Source of the DNA: a virus
DNA length: 64,000 bases
Direction: 5' to 3' (one strand)
IMG/VR virus record: IMGVR_UViG_3300025789_000028
Coordinates: 28,060-92,059 of that record
Made by a program: the position numbers and the translations under genes. Position 1 is the first letter of the stretch, and each line of letters begins with the position of its first letter. Under the pieces are notes generated by a model. The model was given only the letters and a program-made list of their open reading frames with translations. It did no database searches and was not told the DNA's origin. Below are positions 38,615 to 45,310 of this stretch, piece after piece.

Positions 38615-39235
38615 TTATGCTACAAATTCCTCACACTCCTTTAGGGTAGTGATAATTTTCAAATTAGGAATCTGTCTTTTAATCACATCTAATTTTTCTT
38701 TTTGGACCAATACCGCATGCGGATTCTTGGGGTCAAGATACAAGTCCTGAATGGGTAAATAGAAGTCAGGAAAATAGTTATGAGTCTTACCTGATCTGTC
38801 AACCCATTTAATAGGTTCAGTAGGCCTTATCCAAACAACACCTAGACTGTCTAATCTCCTCGCAAGACTTTCTTCCCACGAAGAATCTAATAACACTTGA
38901 GTTCCGTCAACTTGAGTATAATACCTAGTTGATTTGACTAGTCTTCGGTGTCCCGAAGCTAGTGCTTTGTCTCTTATTTTTTCCAAAGATTCAGGAGTAT
39001 GTTTATAGTCTTTTCGGGTACTAGCTTTCCCCTTCATACTAGAAACGATTATTCTTCCTTCATCTTTTGCTTTTACAAACTGATTTCTAGGATTTTTAAT
39101 ACATTCCCTAGCTGAAACTAATTTTTCAGCATATTCAATTCGCTTAGGATTCTCATTACACCATCTACTATGGTTTGCTTTATTAGCAGGTGACAATCCC
39201 TCAAATTCTTTTTTACAATGCTTACATATAAACAT
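38615..39235 (-). CDS. Free-standing VSR-like (PD-(D/E)xK) homing endonuclease
   Basis: ATG 39235 is preferred; a longer frame would run into tRNA-Arg. The 206-residue protein has a Cys-rich N-terminal finger (CKHCKKEF, then HSRWC), a NUMOD3-like KHTPESLEKIRDKALASG helix, and a nuclease core (SSWEESLARRL, HNYFPDFYLP). The acidic DFYLP and later Lys-Glu-Lys suit a PD-(D/E)xK site. It is located between tRNA-Arg and tRNA leader promoters, a typical homing site. Confidence 0.75.
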   Translation of the reverse strand: MFICKHCKKEFEGLSPANKANHSRWCNENPKRIEYAEKLVSARECIKNPRNQFVKAKDEGRIIVSSMKGKASTRKDYKHTPESLEKIRDKALASGHRRLVKSTRYYTQVDGTQVLLDSSWEESLARRLDSLGVVWIRPTEPIKWVDRSGKTHNYFPDFYLPIQDLYLDPKNPHAVLVQKEKLDVIKRQIPNLKIITTLKECEEFVA

Positions 39236-39248
39236 ATATACCCTTAAA

Positions 39249-39324
39249 TGGCGCGACCGGAGAGATTCGAACTCCCGACAGACCGGGTAGAAGCCGGTTA
39301 CTCTATCCACTGAGTTACGGTCGC
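39249..39324 (-). tRNA. tRNA-Arg (TCT)
   Basis: GCGACCG acceptor, CTTCTAC anticodon loop (TCT), discriminator G, encoded CCA. Confidence 0.9.
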
Positions 39325-39387
39325 ATATATCTATTTATATATAAATGAAGTTTTTTGTACTATCCGTTGAACGAACGCCAGAATAAA

Positions 39388-39474
39388 TGGTGCCCGGAGC
39401 CGGAATCGAACCGGCACGCTCTTTCAAGCGAGAGATTTTAAGTCTCTTGTGTCTACCTATTTCACCATCCGGGC
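39388..39474 (-). tRNA. tRNA-Leu (TAA)
   Basis: Class II tRNA, GCCCGGA acceptor, CTTAAAA anticodon loop (TAA), encoded CCA. It begins four bases after leader copy 3. Confidence 0.92.
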
Positions 39475-39478
39475 TAAT

Positions 39479-39507
39479 TTTTTAAAGAACGTTGTTGATT
39501 TCTCAAC
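39479..39507 (-). promoter_or_regulatory. boxB/boxA-like antitermination leader (copy 3)
   Basis: GTTGAGAAATCAAC (39507-39494) and GTTCTTTAAAAA (39490-39479) have the same sequence and spacing as copy 1. Confidence 0.65.
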
Positions 39508-39517
39508 TCATGCTATG

Positions 39518-39546
39518 ATTGTAGCACCGACTTGATTTATTGTCAA
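39518..39546 (-). promoter_or_regulatory. Sigma70-type promoter (TTGACA-17-TACAAT)
   Basis: -35 at 39546-39541, -10 at 39523-39518, extended block TTGACAATAAATC. It drives tRNA-Leu and tRNA-Arg through leader copy 3. Confidence 0.8.
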
Positions 39547-39565
39547 CAACTTTTTAAATTAATTT

Positions 39566-39639
39566 TGGCATCCCCCCAGGGACTCGAACCCCGACCAACA
39601 GTTTTGGAGACTGGTATGCTGCCATTACACTAGGGAGAT
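39566..39639 (-). tRNA. tRNA-Trp (CCA)
   Basis: ATCTCCC acceptor with one or two non-canonical pairs, CTCCAAA anticodon loop (CCA), encoded CCA. Its 5' end overlaps the end of the upstream protein gene by 10 bases. Confidence 0.9.
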
Positions 39640-40166
39640 AATTTATACTTTTCTTCTAATTCTGGAGTAACAAAGTTATCAAAACAGAAAAATGCGTTTT
39701 TTCTAGTTTTAGAATTTTTGCTTACAACTCTATGCAGTAAAGTTACATCCACTAAGTATGCTTTTCCATATACCATGCTAGGAGTTTCAATTATCGCCGA
39801 ATCAATAGATTCTTTTAATTGAAAAACTGCATCATTGTTGTTTAATGGAATATGTATTCTAGGATACACGTGTGGCTCATGCCACTCTACATTAAAAGGA
39901 GCCATCAATAATGAAAATCTAAATCTAAAAATCTTAGAAACATATTGGCTGAAAAAATCATCGACTATTTTAAAGTCATTGTCTTTCCATACATTTTCAT
40001 TGGGATTTTCAGTTATTACATTTTCTATTTGATTTTGCCATTGCATGTAACCTTTTGATCCGTTTGTTGATATTTGAGATTTTTTAATTATATCAAATTT
40101 ATAATTTAGAAAATCTAAAATTTCATCAGGAACATCACACAGTTCTGCAAAAGATTTATAACTCAT
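39630..40166 (-). CDS. Aspartyl/asparaginyl-hydroxylase-like oxygenase
   Basis: The 178-residue protein contains EWHEPHVYPRIHIPLNNND and a distal LLHRVVSKNSKTRKNAFFCF, matching the strand order and the His/Arg pair of aspartyl/asparaginyl beta-hydroxylases. ATG 40166 lies four bases after a TATAAATA box with no Shine-Dalgarno. The last codons overlap the tRNA-Trp gene. A peptide or small-molecule hydroxylase is plausible. Confidence 0.6.
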   Translation of the reverse strand: MSYKSFAELCDVPDEILDFLNYKFDIIKKSQISTNGSKGYMQWQNQIENVITENPNENVWKDNDFKIVDDFFSQYVSKIFRFRFSLLMAPFNVEWHEPHVYPRIHIPLNNNDAVFQLKESIDSAIIETPSMVYGKAYLVDVTLLHRVVSKNSKTRKNAFFCFDNFVTPELEEKYKLSP

Positions 40167-40170
40167 CTTT

Positions 40171-40178
40171 TATTTATA
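40171..40178 (-). promoter_or_regulatory. Late promoter box TATAAATA, four bases before an ATG
   Basis: TATAAATA-AAAG-ATG on the minus strand. Predicted +1 is within one base of the A of ATG 40166. Confidence 0.6.
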
Positions 40179-40185
40179 AAGAATT

Positions 40186-40260
40186 TGGTACCTGGACACG
40201 GTTTCGAACCGCGGACCCTCTCCGTGTAAAGGAGACGCTCTACCCCTGAGCTATCCAGGC
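40186..40260 (-). tRNA. tRNA-Val (TAC)
   Basis: GCCTGGA acceptor, TTTACAC anticodon loop (TAC), encoded CCA. Confidence 0.92.
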
Positions 40261-40265
40261 AATAT

Positions 40266-40343
40266 TGGTCTCGATGGTAGGATTCAAACCTACGACCCTC
40301 TGCTCCCAAAGCAGATGCGCTAATCAGACTGCGCTACACCGAG
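40266..40343 (-). tRNA. tRNA-Pro (TGG)
   Basis: CTCGGTG acceptor, TTTGGGA anticodon loop (TGG), encoded CCA. It is the intact counterpart of the TAA variant at 37099. Confidence 0.92.
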
Positions 40344-40349
40344 ATATCT

Positions 40350-40424
40350 TGGTGGACCGACGGGGATTCGAACCCCGGACTCTAGAATGCAAATCTAGTG
40401 CGTTCCCAATTACGCCATCAGCCC
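40350..40424 (-). tRNA. tRNA-Ala (TGC)
   Basis: GGGCTGA acceptor, TTTGCAT anticodon loop (TGC), encoded CCA. Confidence 0.9.
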
Positions 40425-40465
40425 AACTAATCTTACTTATCTTTATTTTACTTAACTAAAAACTT

Positions 40466-40540
40466 TGGTGCCCCCACCATGATTTGAACACGGGACCTAC
40501 CGCTTACAAGGCGGGTGCTCTACCACTGAGCTATAAGGGC
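40466..40540 (-). tRNA. tRNA-Thr (TGT)
   Basis: GCCCTTA acceptor with G-U pairs, CTTGTAA anticodon loop (TGT), encoded CCA. Confidence 0.9.
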
Positions 40541-40546
40541 TTTGTA

Positions 40547-40622
40547 TGGCTCCTCGACCTGGGCTCGAACCAGGGACCAACGGATTAACAGTCCGGCACT
40601 CTACCAACTGAGCTATCGAGGA
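40547..40622 (-). tRNA. tRNA-Asn (GTT)
   Basis: TCCTCGA acceptor, CTGTTAA anticodon loop, discriminator G, encoded CCA. Second Asn tRNA of the array. Confidence 0.92.
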
Positions 40623-40643
40623 ATACATCTTTATTTAATATGA

Positions 40644-40672
40644 ATTATACATGACCTAACTTTTTATGTCAA
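40644..40672 (-). promoter_or_regulatory. Perfect sigma70-type promoter (TTGACA-17-TATAAT)
   Basis: -35 at 40672-40667, -10 at 40649-40644. It drives Asn-Thr-Ala-Pro-Val. No boxA-type leader follows this promoter. Confidence 0.85.
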
Positions 40673-40673
40673 G

Positions 40674-41234
40674 TTAAATCTGTATAATTCTACTATGCTT
40701 TGGAACACCTGATAACAAATAATCCATTTGATCTGCAAGTATAGTGCGGTTCTGTAGGATCATGTTTTCATAGTGATTAGGTGCATAAGGTACATATAGC
40801 AATTCAAGTCGTGCTTCTTTAAGAGTTAGACAACCTTTCTTTTGATTACATACTTTACATGCAGTAACCACGTTTGTCCATTCATCCAAACCACCTTTGA
40901 ATCTAGGCATGATATGATCACGACTTAGATGTGAGAAGTTGGGGAAGTGTCCCCCACAATATGCACAAACATGTCGGTCTCTAGCAAACAATGTTCTGTT
41001 TGTCAATGCCACTTTACTGTGCTTAGTAAGGTTAAATCCTGAACCTCTAACTGCTATAATGCTAGTAGTTTCTAAATAACTATCAACACCATTCTTTTGT
41101 GTTCCACCGTGATATCTTGCAACTGTTTCACCTAAACTCCAGGCTACTTGATTCTTTGCATGATAACAGATGGCTTCATCATAGTTAACCCATGCTCGGG
41201 GTATACCTGATATGTCTAGGGCTAGTACTGCCAT
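40674..41234 (-). CDS. HNH endonuclease (186 aa)
   Basis: The protein has a zinc-binding HNH core: CAYCGG near residue 106, LSRDHIMPRFKGG near 121-133, and NVVTACKVCNQKKG near 139-152. The N-terminal 90 residues are typical of the phage-type HNH family and may recognise DNA. An AAGGAGA ribosome site precedes ATG 41234. It lies between two tRNA transcription units and overlaps no tRNA. Confidence 0.88.
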   Translation of the reverse strand: MAVLALDISGIPRAWVNYDEAICYHAKNQVAWSLGETVARYHGGTQKNGVDSYLETTSIIAVRGSGFNLTKHSKVALTNRTLFARDRHVCAYCGGHFPNFSHLSRDHIMPRFKGGLDEWTNVVTACKVCNQKKGCLTLKEARLELLYVPYAPNHYENMILQNRTILADQMDYLLSGVPKHSRIIQI

Positions 41235-41292
41235 GATATCTCCTTACATATATTTAGACATTAAAAATATTTTCTTGTTAAAAAAATATGAC

Positions 41293-41384
41293 TGGTACCA
41301 GCGGAGGGGATCGAACCCTCTCAAGAACGCTAATCTGGCGCTAAAAGGCTTATAAGACCTCCCTGACTTCCAAGTCTCGCTGGC
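41293..41384 (-). tRNA. Class II tRNA with TAT anticodon
   Basis: GCCAGCG acceptor, CTTATAA anticodon loop with U33 (anticodon TAT, codon AUA), encoded CCA, and a variable region of about 25 bases. tRNA-Ile is normally class I, so the long variable arm is unusual. Charging identity is uncertain. Confidence 0.7.
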
Positions 41385-41390
41385 ATTGTT

Positions 41391-41471
41391 TGGTACCCTA
41401 CCCCGGAGTCGAACCGGGATTAAAACTCTTCCTTTTGAGAGAAGCGACTTTGCCAATTTGTCTAGTAGGGC
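41391..41471 (-). tRNA. tRNA-Leu (CAA)
   Basis: GCCCTAC acceptor, CTCAAAA anticodon loop (CAA), moderately long variable arm, encoded CCA. Confidence 0.85.
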
Positions 41472-41480
41472 GTACATTTT

Positions 41481-41556
41481 TGGTACCAACGACTGGAATT
41501 GAACCAGTGACACACGGATTTTCAATCCGTTGCTCTACCGACTGAGCTACATTGGT
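41481..41556 (-). tRNA. tRNA-Phe (GAA)
   Basis: ACCAATG acceptor, TTGAAAA anticodon loop (GAA), encoded CCA. Confidence 0.92.
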
Positions 41557-41562
41557 ATTGTT

Positions 41563-41638
41563 TGGGGTGCTGGATGGGACTCGAACCCACAACAACAGGA
41601 ATCACAATCCTGGACTCTACCATTGAGCTACCAACACC
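41563..41638 (-). tRNA. tRNA-His (GTG)
   Basis: GTGTTGG acceptor with the extra 5' G opposite C73, TTGTGAT anticodon loop (GTG), encoded CCA. Confidence 0.92.
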
Positions 41639-41643
41639 ATATA

Positions 41644-41721
41644 TGGAGCGCCCAGAAGGATTCGAACCTCCGACCCTAACGTTCGTAGCGTTATGCTCTA
41701 GTCCAACTGAGCTATGGGCGC
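41644..41721 (-). tRNA. tRNA-Arg (ACG)
   Basis: GCGCCCA acceptor, CTACGAA anticodon loop (ACG, inosine-type), encoded CCA. Confidence 0.92.
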
Positions 41722-41726
41722 AATTT

Positions 41727-41802
41727 TGGCAGGGGAGATGAGATTCGAACTCATGATACTGATTTCAAAGACCAGTGCCTTAGGCCTCTAGGCGACACCC
41801 CA
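41727..41802 (-). tRNA. tRNA-Gln (TTG)
   Basis: TGGGGTG acceptor with U1 as in bacterial Gln tRNA, CTTTGAA anticodon loop (TTG), encoded CCA. First tRNA of the array. Confidence 0.9.
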
Positions 41803-41863
41803 ACAAATTAATAAACACTGAATGCCATTCACACTGTCATAGAGTGGGGGCGATTTTCTTCAT

Positions 41864-41967
41864 ATGCTATTCTAAAACACACATAGTCCACTCCAGTCAA
41901 TTGAGTGTGCCGCACAGGCTATTATGTTCATCCATATGTGTTTTAGAATAGCATCTTTCGATGCTAT
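41864..41967 (-). ncRNA. Two mutually exclusive hairpins ahead of the tRNA array (H5)
   Basis: On the minus strand an ATAGCATC-GAAA-GATGCTAT hairpin (41967-41948) shares its 3' half with the 5' arm of a perfect 18-bp stem: 41954-41937 pairs with 41881-41864 (ATGCTATTCTAAAACACA). The inner arm ends TGTGTTTT as in hairpins H1-H4. Only one of the two can form at a time. Confidence 0.55.
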
Positions 41968-42096
41968 GTTAGGGTCAATGCCCCAACCAGTGATTTTACA
42001 GTCTGCGTTATCGCCACAGATTTCATCCTACTGTCCGCCCATTCGATACATTTTGCGCTGTATTCCGGCTCTCGTTGCCTGTTCACGCTAAGTTGC
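41968..42096 (-). other. Leader between the first array promoter and the H5 switch
   Basis: No ORF or complete tRNA is seen. It contains AGACTGTAAAATC, like a Tyr anticodon arm, and TGGTTGGGGCATTGACCC, so a tRNA relic is possible. Confidence 0.35.
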
Positions 42097-42125
42097 AGTT
42101 TAGTACAACTTTGATTTATTGTCAA
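42097..42125 (-). promoter_or_regulatory. Sigma70-type promoter of the tRNA array (TTGACA-17-TAAACT)
   Basis: -35 at 42125-42120, -10 at 42102-42097, extended block TTGACAATAAATC. It is the first promoter after the terminator at 42146-42180. Confidence 0.7.
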
Positions 42126-42145
42126 GACTTATGTAACACATAAGC

Positions 42146-42180
42146 AAAAACCCCTGAGACTTTTTAGTTTCCCAGGGGTT
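42146..42180 (-). terminator. Rho-independent terminator
   Basis: On the minus strand AACCCCTG pairs with CAGGGGTT, followed by TTTTT. It separates the 58-residue gene from the tRNA array promoter. A palindrome (CTTATGT/ACATAAG) at 42128-42144 lies next to it. Confidence 0.85.
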
Positions 42181-42203
42181 TCATAAAACTTGTTAAGTTT
42201 CAG

Positions 42204-42380
42204 TTACTTTGAACCTACTCCTCGATCTATGAAACTCCCCGGTAATCTTGTATCATAATTAAACTCTGATCCACGAATACTAGGTGTCATTGTTAAGCCA
42301 ACATTCGCCCATACTGGTTGCTGTGGTGCTATAGACCATAGTCCGGTATGTTTGGAAGTTTGACACATAATGTTTTTCAT
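42204..42380 (-). CDS. Small hypothetical protein (58 aa)
   Basis: ATG 42380 gives a 58-residue product (MKNIMCQTSKHTGLWSIAPQ, then PVWANVGLTMTPSIRGSEFN). A promoter at 42458-42486 and a terminator at 42146-42180 frame it as a single-gene unit. The leader is about 70 bases. No family is recognised. Confidence 0.6.
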   Translation of the reverse strand: MKNIMCQTSKHTGLWSIAPQQPVWANVGLTMTPSIRGSEFNYDTRLPGSFIDRGVGSK

Positions 42381-42457
42381 AGTATGTTTATTTAGTCCTG
42401 GTTAAAAAAATCGTCAATTTAATAGTGTTTTTCTTCACTTTTTCAATCTATGTATGC

Positions 42458-42486
42458 ATTGTAGCGCCACATTGTTTATTTGTCAA
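42458..42486 (-). promoter_or_regulatory. Sigma70-type promoter (TTGACA-17-TACAAT)
   Basis: -35 at 42486-42481, -10 at 42463-42458. TTGACAAATAAAC is a variant of the extended block. It drives the 58-residue protein. Confidence 0.75.
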
Positions 42487-42499
42487 GTGTTTGTTACCC

Positions 42500-42507
42500 A
42501 ATAAATA
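42500..42507 (+). promoter_or_regulatory. Late-type box AATAAATA, five bases before an ATG
   Basis: AATAAATA is followed by AAAAC and ATG 42513, with no Shine-Dalgarno. Predicted +1 is the A of ATG. Confidence 0.55.
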
Positions 42508-42512
42508 AAAAC

Positions 42513-43067
42513 ATGAACTATCACGCCTTTTCTCATGGTCAGACTCAAAGTAAAATTTGGCTATGCGAATCTCTAGAACCCTACATACCTGATCAAGCAA
42601 TTGTTGCTATCTTAGGCAGTTGGTACAACGTTCTAGGTTTTATGATGTTAACACGAAATCGTAATAAGTATCAATCTATTTTGGGCATAGACATTGATAC
42701 TCAAGCAATTGAGATTTCTAGTAAAGTAAATGCAGGCTGGATGATCGGTGATAGTCCCAAGATGAACAACATCGTTGCTGACGCAAACACTTATAACTAT
42801 CAAGGATTCACACTAGTCATCAACTGTAGCCCTGAACATATGCCAAATGATAGTTGGTTTGACAACATAACACCCGGCACACTGGTGTGCATACAAACAA
42901 GTGACATTGATATCAACGATGAGGTGTGGAAGGTCGTGAACCCTTGTAGGTCTATGAAAGAGTTGGCAAAAAAATATCCCCTTTCACACACCATCTTGCT
43001 AGACACACAAGACATTACATATAGTGATTGGGGATATAAAAGATTTATGTTGATTGGTGTAAAATAA
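42513..43067 (+). CDS. Class I SAM-dependent methyltransferase-like protein
   Basis: ATG 42513 is chosen over an upstream alternative. The 184-residue protein has a SAM-like loop (VAILGSWYNVLGFMML, about residues 31-46), an acidic end of strand 2 (ILGIDIDTQAIE) and a motif-IV-like LVINCSPEHMP. The fold class is clear but the catalytic motif is not one I can assign. It is divergent from the 42458 promoter. Confidence 0.6.
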   Translation: MNYHAFSHGQTQSKIWLCESLEPYIPDQAIVAILGSWYNVLGFMMLTRNRNKYQSILGIDIDTQAIEISSKVNAGWMIGDSPKMNNIVADANTYNYQGFTLVINCSPEHMPNDSWFDNITPGTLVCIQTSDIDINDEVWKVVNPCRSMKELAKKYPLSHTILLDTQDITYSDWGYKRFMLIGVK

Positions 43068-43589
43068 TTACAATGCTACTTTTCCAACTGCATTGATTAC
43101 ACTTGCAATCTTGGCAACTGCTTGCAACTCAGTAACTGTCATACCTTCTTTGCGTAAGTTGTCATAGTGATTCTTTACACAGAAGTTACATTTACCAACA
43201 ATGCTTGCAGCCAATGCATACATCTCAAATTTCTTTTTGCTTACACCGCCGTGATTAGCATATGCATTCATACGCAAGCCGGGGGGTAGGCCCTTAAGAT
43301 CAGGGTCTTCAGTCATTTCAACAAATGGGTAGTACATGTTGTTCATACCCATAAGTGCTGCCGCAGTTTTAGCTGCCTTTGCTTCATCACTATCTTTCAA
43401 TGGACTTTGTGGGTCATTGTCGATATGGTATGCCAAGTCACCGTTGCCGGCTGCAACTGCTGCCACAAATGCACATGCATGTGCATCAATTGGATCAAGT
43501 CCACTGCGATTCATAACCGCATCTAAGTTTAACTTAATATCCTTAGCGTGGTCAGGGATACTTTCCTTGACTCTATCTACCCAACTCAT
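43068..43589 (-). CDS. ahpD: AhpD-like alkyl hydroperoxidase
   Basis: ATG 43589 overlaps the peroxiredoxin stop by ATGA. The 173-residue protein carries the CxxC-x3-H active site of AhpD (GKCNFCVKNHYDNL) in an all-helical carboxymuconolactone-type fold. In Mycobacterium, AhpD reduces AhpC using lipoamide. The order ahpC-ahpD and tight coupling suggest the same partnership here. Confidence 0.88.
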   Translation of the reverse strand: MSWVDRVKESIPDHAKDIKLNLDAVMNRSGLDPIDAHACAFVAAVAAGNGDLAYHIDNDPQSPLKDSDEAKAAKTAAALMGMNNMYYPFVEMTEDPDLKGLPPGLRMNAYANHGGVSKKKFEMYALAASIVGKCNFCVKNHYDNLRKEGMTVTELQAVAKIASVINAVGKVAL

Positions 43590-44131
43590 AGTGTGTCTCC
43601 ACCGATTGGACGACTGCATGGGCACAATTCGCCAGTTTGCAATGCGTCAAGAATACGCAATGTTTCATCTGGATTACGACCAACATCCAAGTTATTTACT
43701 GTAACGTGTTGAATAACATTGTCAGGGTCAACAATGAATGTTGCACGAAGTGCCGCACCTGCTGGACCATAGAAGATACCCAATTGTTCTGCCAATGAAT
43801 TTTCATCACGTGCTACGTCTGCGAAACTCCATGAAGTTGTTTTCTTCAAATCCTCATGTGCATTACGCCATGCTAATTTGCAGAACTCATTGTCTGTTGA
43901 ACCGATTAATAATACTGCATCACGGTCTTCAAAGTCTTGACGTAGCTTGTCATATGCAACGATTTCAGTTGGGCAAACAAATGTGAAGTCTTTTGGATAG
44001 TAAACGATGATCTTCCATTTACCTTCAAAACTTTGATCTGTGATTGTTTCAAATGCATTGTCTGGTGTCAACGCTCCTGGCTTAACGCCTGTGACTGCAA
44101 AACTTGTGATTTTATCGCCGATTGTTTTCAT
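43586..44131 (-). CDS. ahpC: AhpC-type 2-Cys peroxiredoxin
   Basis: The 181-residue protein reduces hydrogen peroxide and organic peroxides. The peroxidatic Cys53 lies in DFTFVCPTE, and the Arg of LRATFIVDP is present. The C-terminus has Cys170 and Cys172 (LCPC), where the resolving cysteine is expected. The gene is followed by ahpD, which could recycle it. With the superoxide dismutase at 7080 it completes a superoxide-to-water route. Confidence 0.93.
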   Translation of the reverse strand: MKTIGDKITSFAVTGVKPGALTPDNAFETITDQSFEGKWKIIVYYPKDFTFVCPTEIVAYDKLRQDFEDRDAVLLIGSTDNEFCKLAWRNAHEDLKKTTSWSFADVARDENSLAEQLGIFYGPAGAALRATFIVDPDNVIQHVTVNNLDVGRNPDETLRILDALQTGELCPCSRPIGGDTL

Positions 44132-44156
44132 ATTTTTCTCCTTGTGTGTAATGAAA

Positions 44157-44501
44157 TTATTTTTGTGCCCTACAATTAGGACAAATTAAAAGTAAATTAG
44201 TTTCTTCGTTGTTATGTGTATTGTTATCCTTGTGTACTACAACTAATGGTGCATCTTGATTTTGCCATTTTTCTATACCGCATGATTCACATTTGTGACC
44301 TCGGGAAGAAATCAAATATTTCTTAACATAATCAGGAACCTGTCTCCATGCTGTTGATTTTTCATTCTCTTTCCATTGACTAACAAGTTGTCTACTGCGG
44401 TGTTCTGCCTGACACTTGTTATTGCAATACTTGTAGGTATACACTTCGCCTTTTCTAGGGTTGACTCTACCACAATTTAAACAAGTGAAACAATTATTCA
44501 T
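44157..44501 (-). CDS. HNH-like endonuclease, probably degenerate
   Basis: The 114-residue protein is a paralogue of 32263-32652, with a Cys-rich finger (CFTCLNCGRV, YCNNKC) and CESCGIEKW. At the catalytic site LVVVHKDNNTH replaces HVDHVNGD, and the protein ends shortly after LICPNC. Loss of the second catalytic His and of the C-terminus suggests reduced or lost activity. Confidence 0.65.
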   Translation of the reverse strand: MNNCFTCLNCGRVNPRKGEVYTYKYCNNKCQAEHRSRQLVSQWKENEKSTAWRQVPDYVKKYLISSRGHKCESCGIEKWQNQDAPLVVVHKDNNTHNNEETNLLLICPNCRAQK

Positions 44502-44599
44502 ACCTTCTTGAAAACCTCATAATATTACTTAGTGCTTTTAAGTTAGGATTATATACTACTATATAGCAAAACTATAGTATATTGGGTATATTGAATATG

Positions 44600-45310
44600 T
44601 TAATTCCAATACTTTGATGAATCTAAACGGTCCCAGTATTGTTTATTATTGCGATTAATAAAATTCGTAATTAGATATTTTCCCATACCAAAATATCCCA
44701 TCCTCTTAAATCTACGACTATCTTGTCCAAAGTGATGTTTGATTATTTTAAACTTCTTTGGACTGTACTTTCTAGACAGAAAATAGTCCTCGGATGTTGA
44801 AAACTGTTCGGGGAATCCACCATACTCCTCAAACTTATCTTTACGAGTTAACATGAATGCCCCAACAGCAAAAGGACTAAAATGTTTTAGTGTGTGGTTT
44901 ATTGTGTTAAAGAGAGCAAATCCAAATTTTGCTCTTGGGTCTTTGTCATAGCATTTAATGTTTAATCCAATAAGGTCTAGCTTTTTAGATTCCATTTCAT
45001 TGACTGCATCACGGATAACTGTGCTCTTAAAAAAACGAACATCGGCATCAATGAACAATATATACGGAGTATTGACTAATTTAGCGCCGTTGTTTTTGGC
45101 AATACTTACAGGGCCACCGTCAATGATTTCCACATTTAGATTTCCTTTTGTTGCTTTAATAACTTCTCTAGTATTGTCAGTCGAACAGTCTGCAATAATA
45201 ATTCTAGTACTACCTATCATTTGATTGCGTAGATGTGTTAGTAAATAAGGAATATAGTTTTCTTCATTCTTGCAAGGAACTACAATGGTAATTTTTTCAC
45301 TAAGATTCAT
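44600..45310 (-). CDS. GT-A family 2 glycosyltransferase
   Basis: ATG 45310 overlaps the preceding stop by ATGA. The 236-residue protein has ITIVVPCKNEENYIPYLL (about 7-24), the IIADCSTDN substrate loop, the DxD metal motif (ILFIDADVRFF, about 85-95) and SEDYFLSRKY. Transfer of a sugar from a nucleotide donor is expected. Target is probably a surface glycan. Confidence 0.88.
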   Translation of the reverse strand: MNLSEKITIVVPCKNEENYIPYLLTHLRNQMIGSTRIIIADCSTDNTREVIKATKGNLNVEIIDGGPVSIAKNNGAKLVNTPYILFIDADVRFFKSTVIRDAVNEMESKKLDLIGLNIKCYDKDPRAKFGFALFNTINHTLKHFSPFAVGAFMLTRKDKFEEYGGFPEQFSTSEDYFLSRKYSPKKFKIIKHHFGQDSRRFKRMGYFGMGKYLITNFINRNNKQYWDRLDSSKYWN

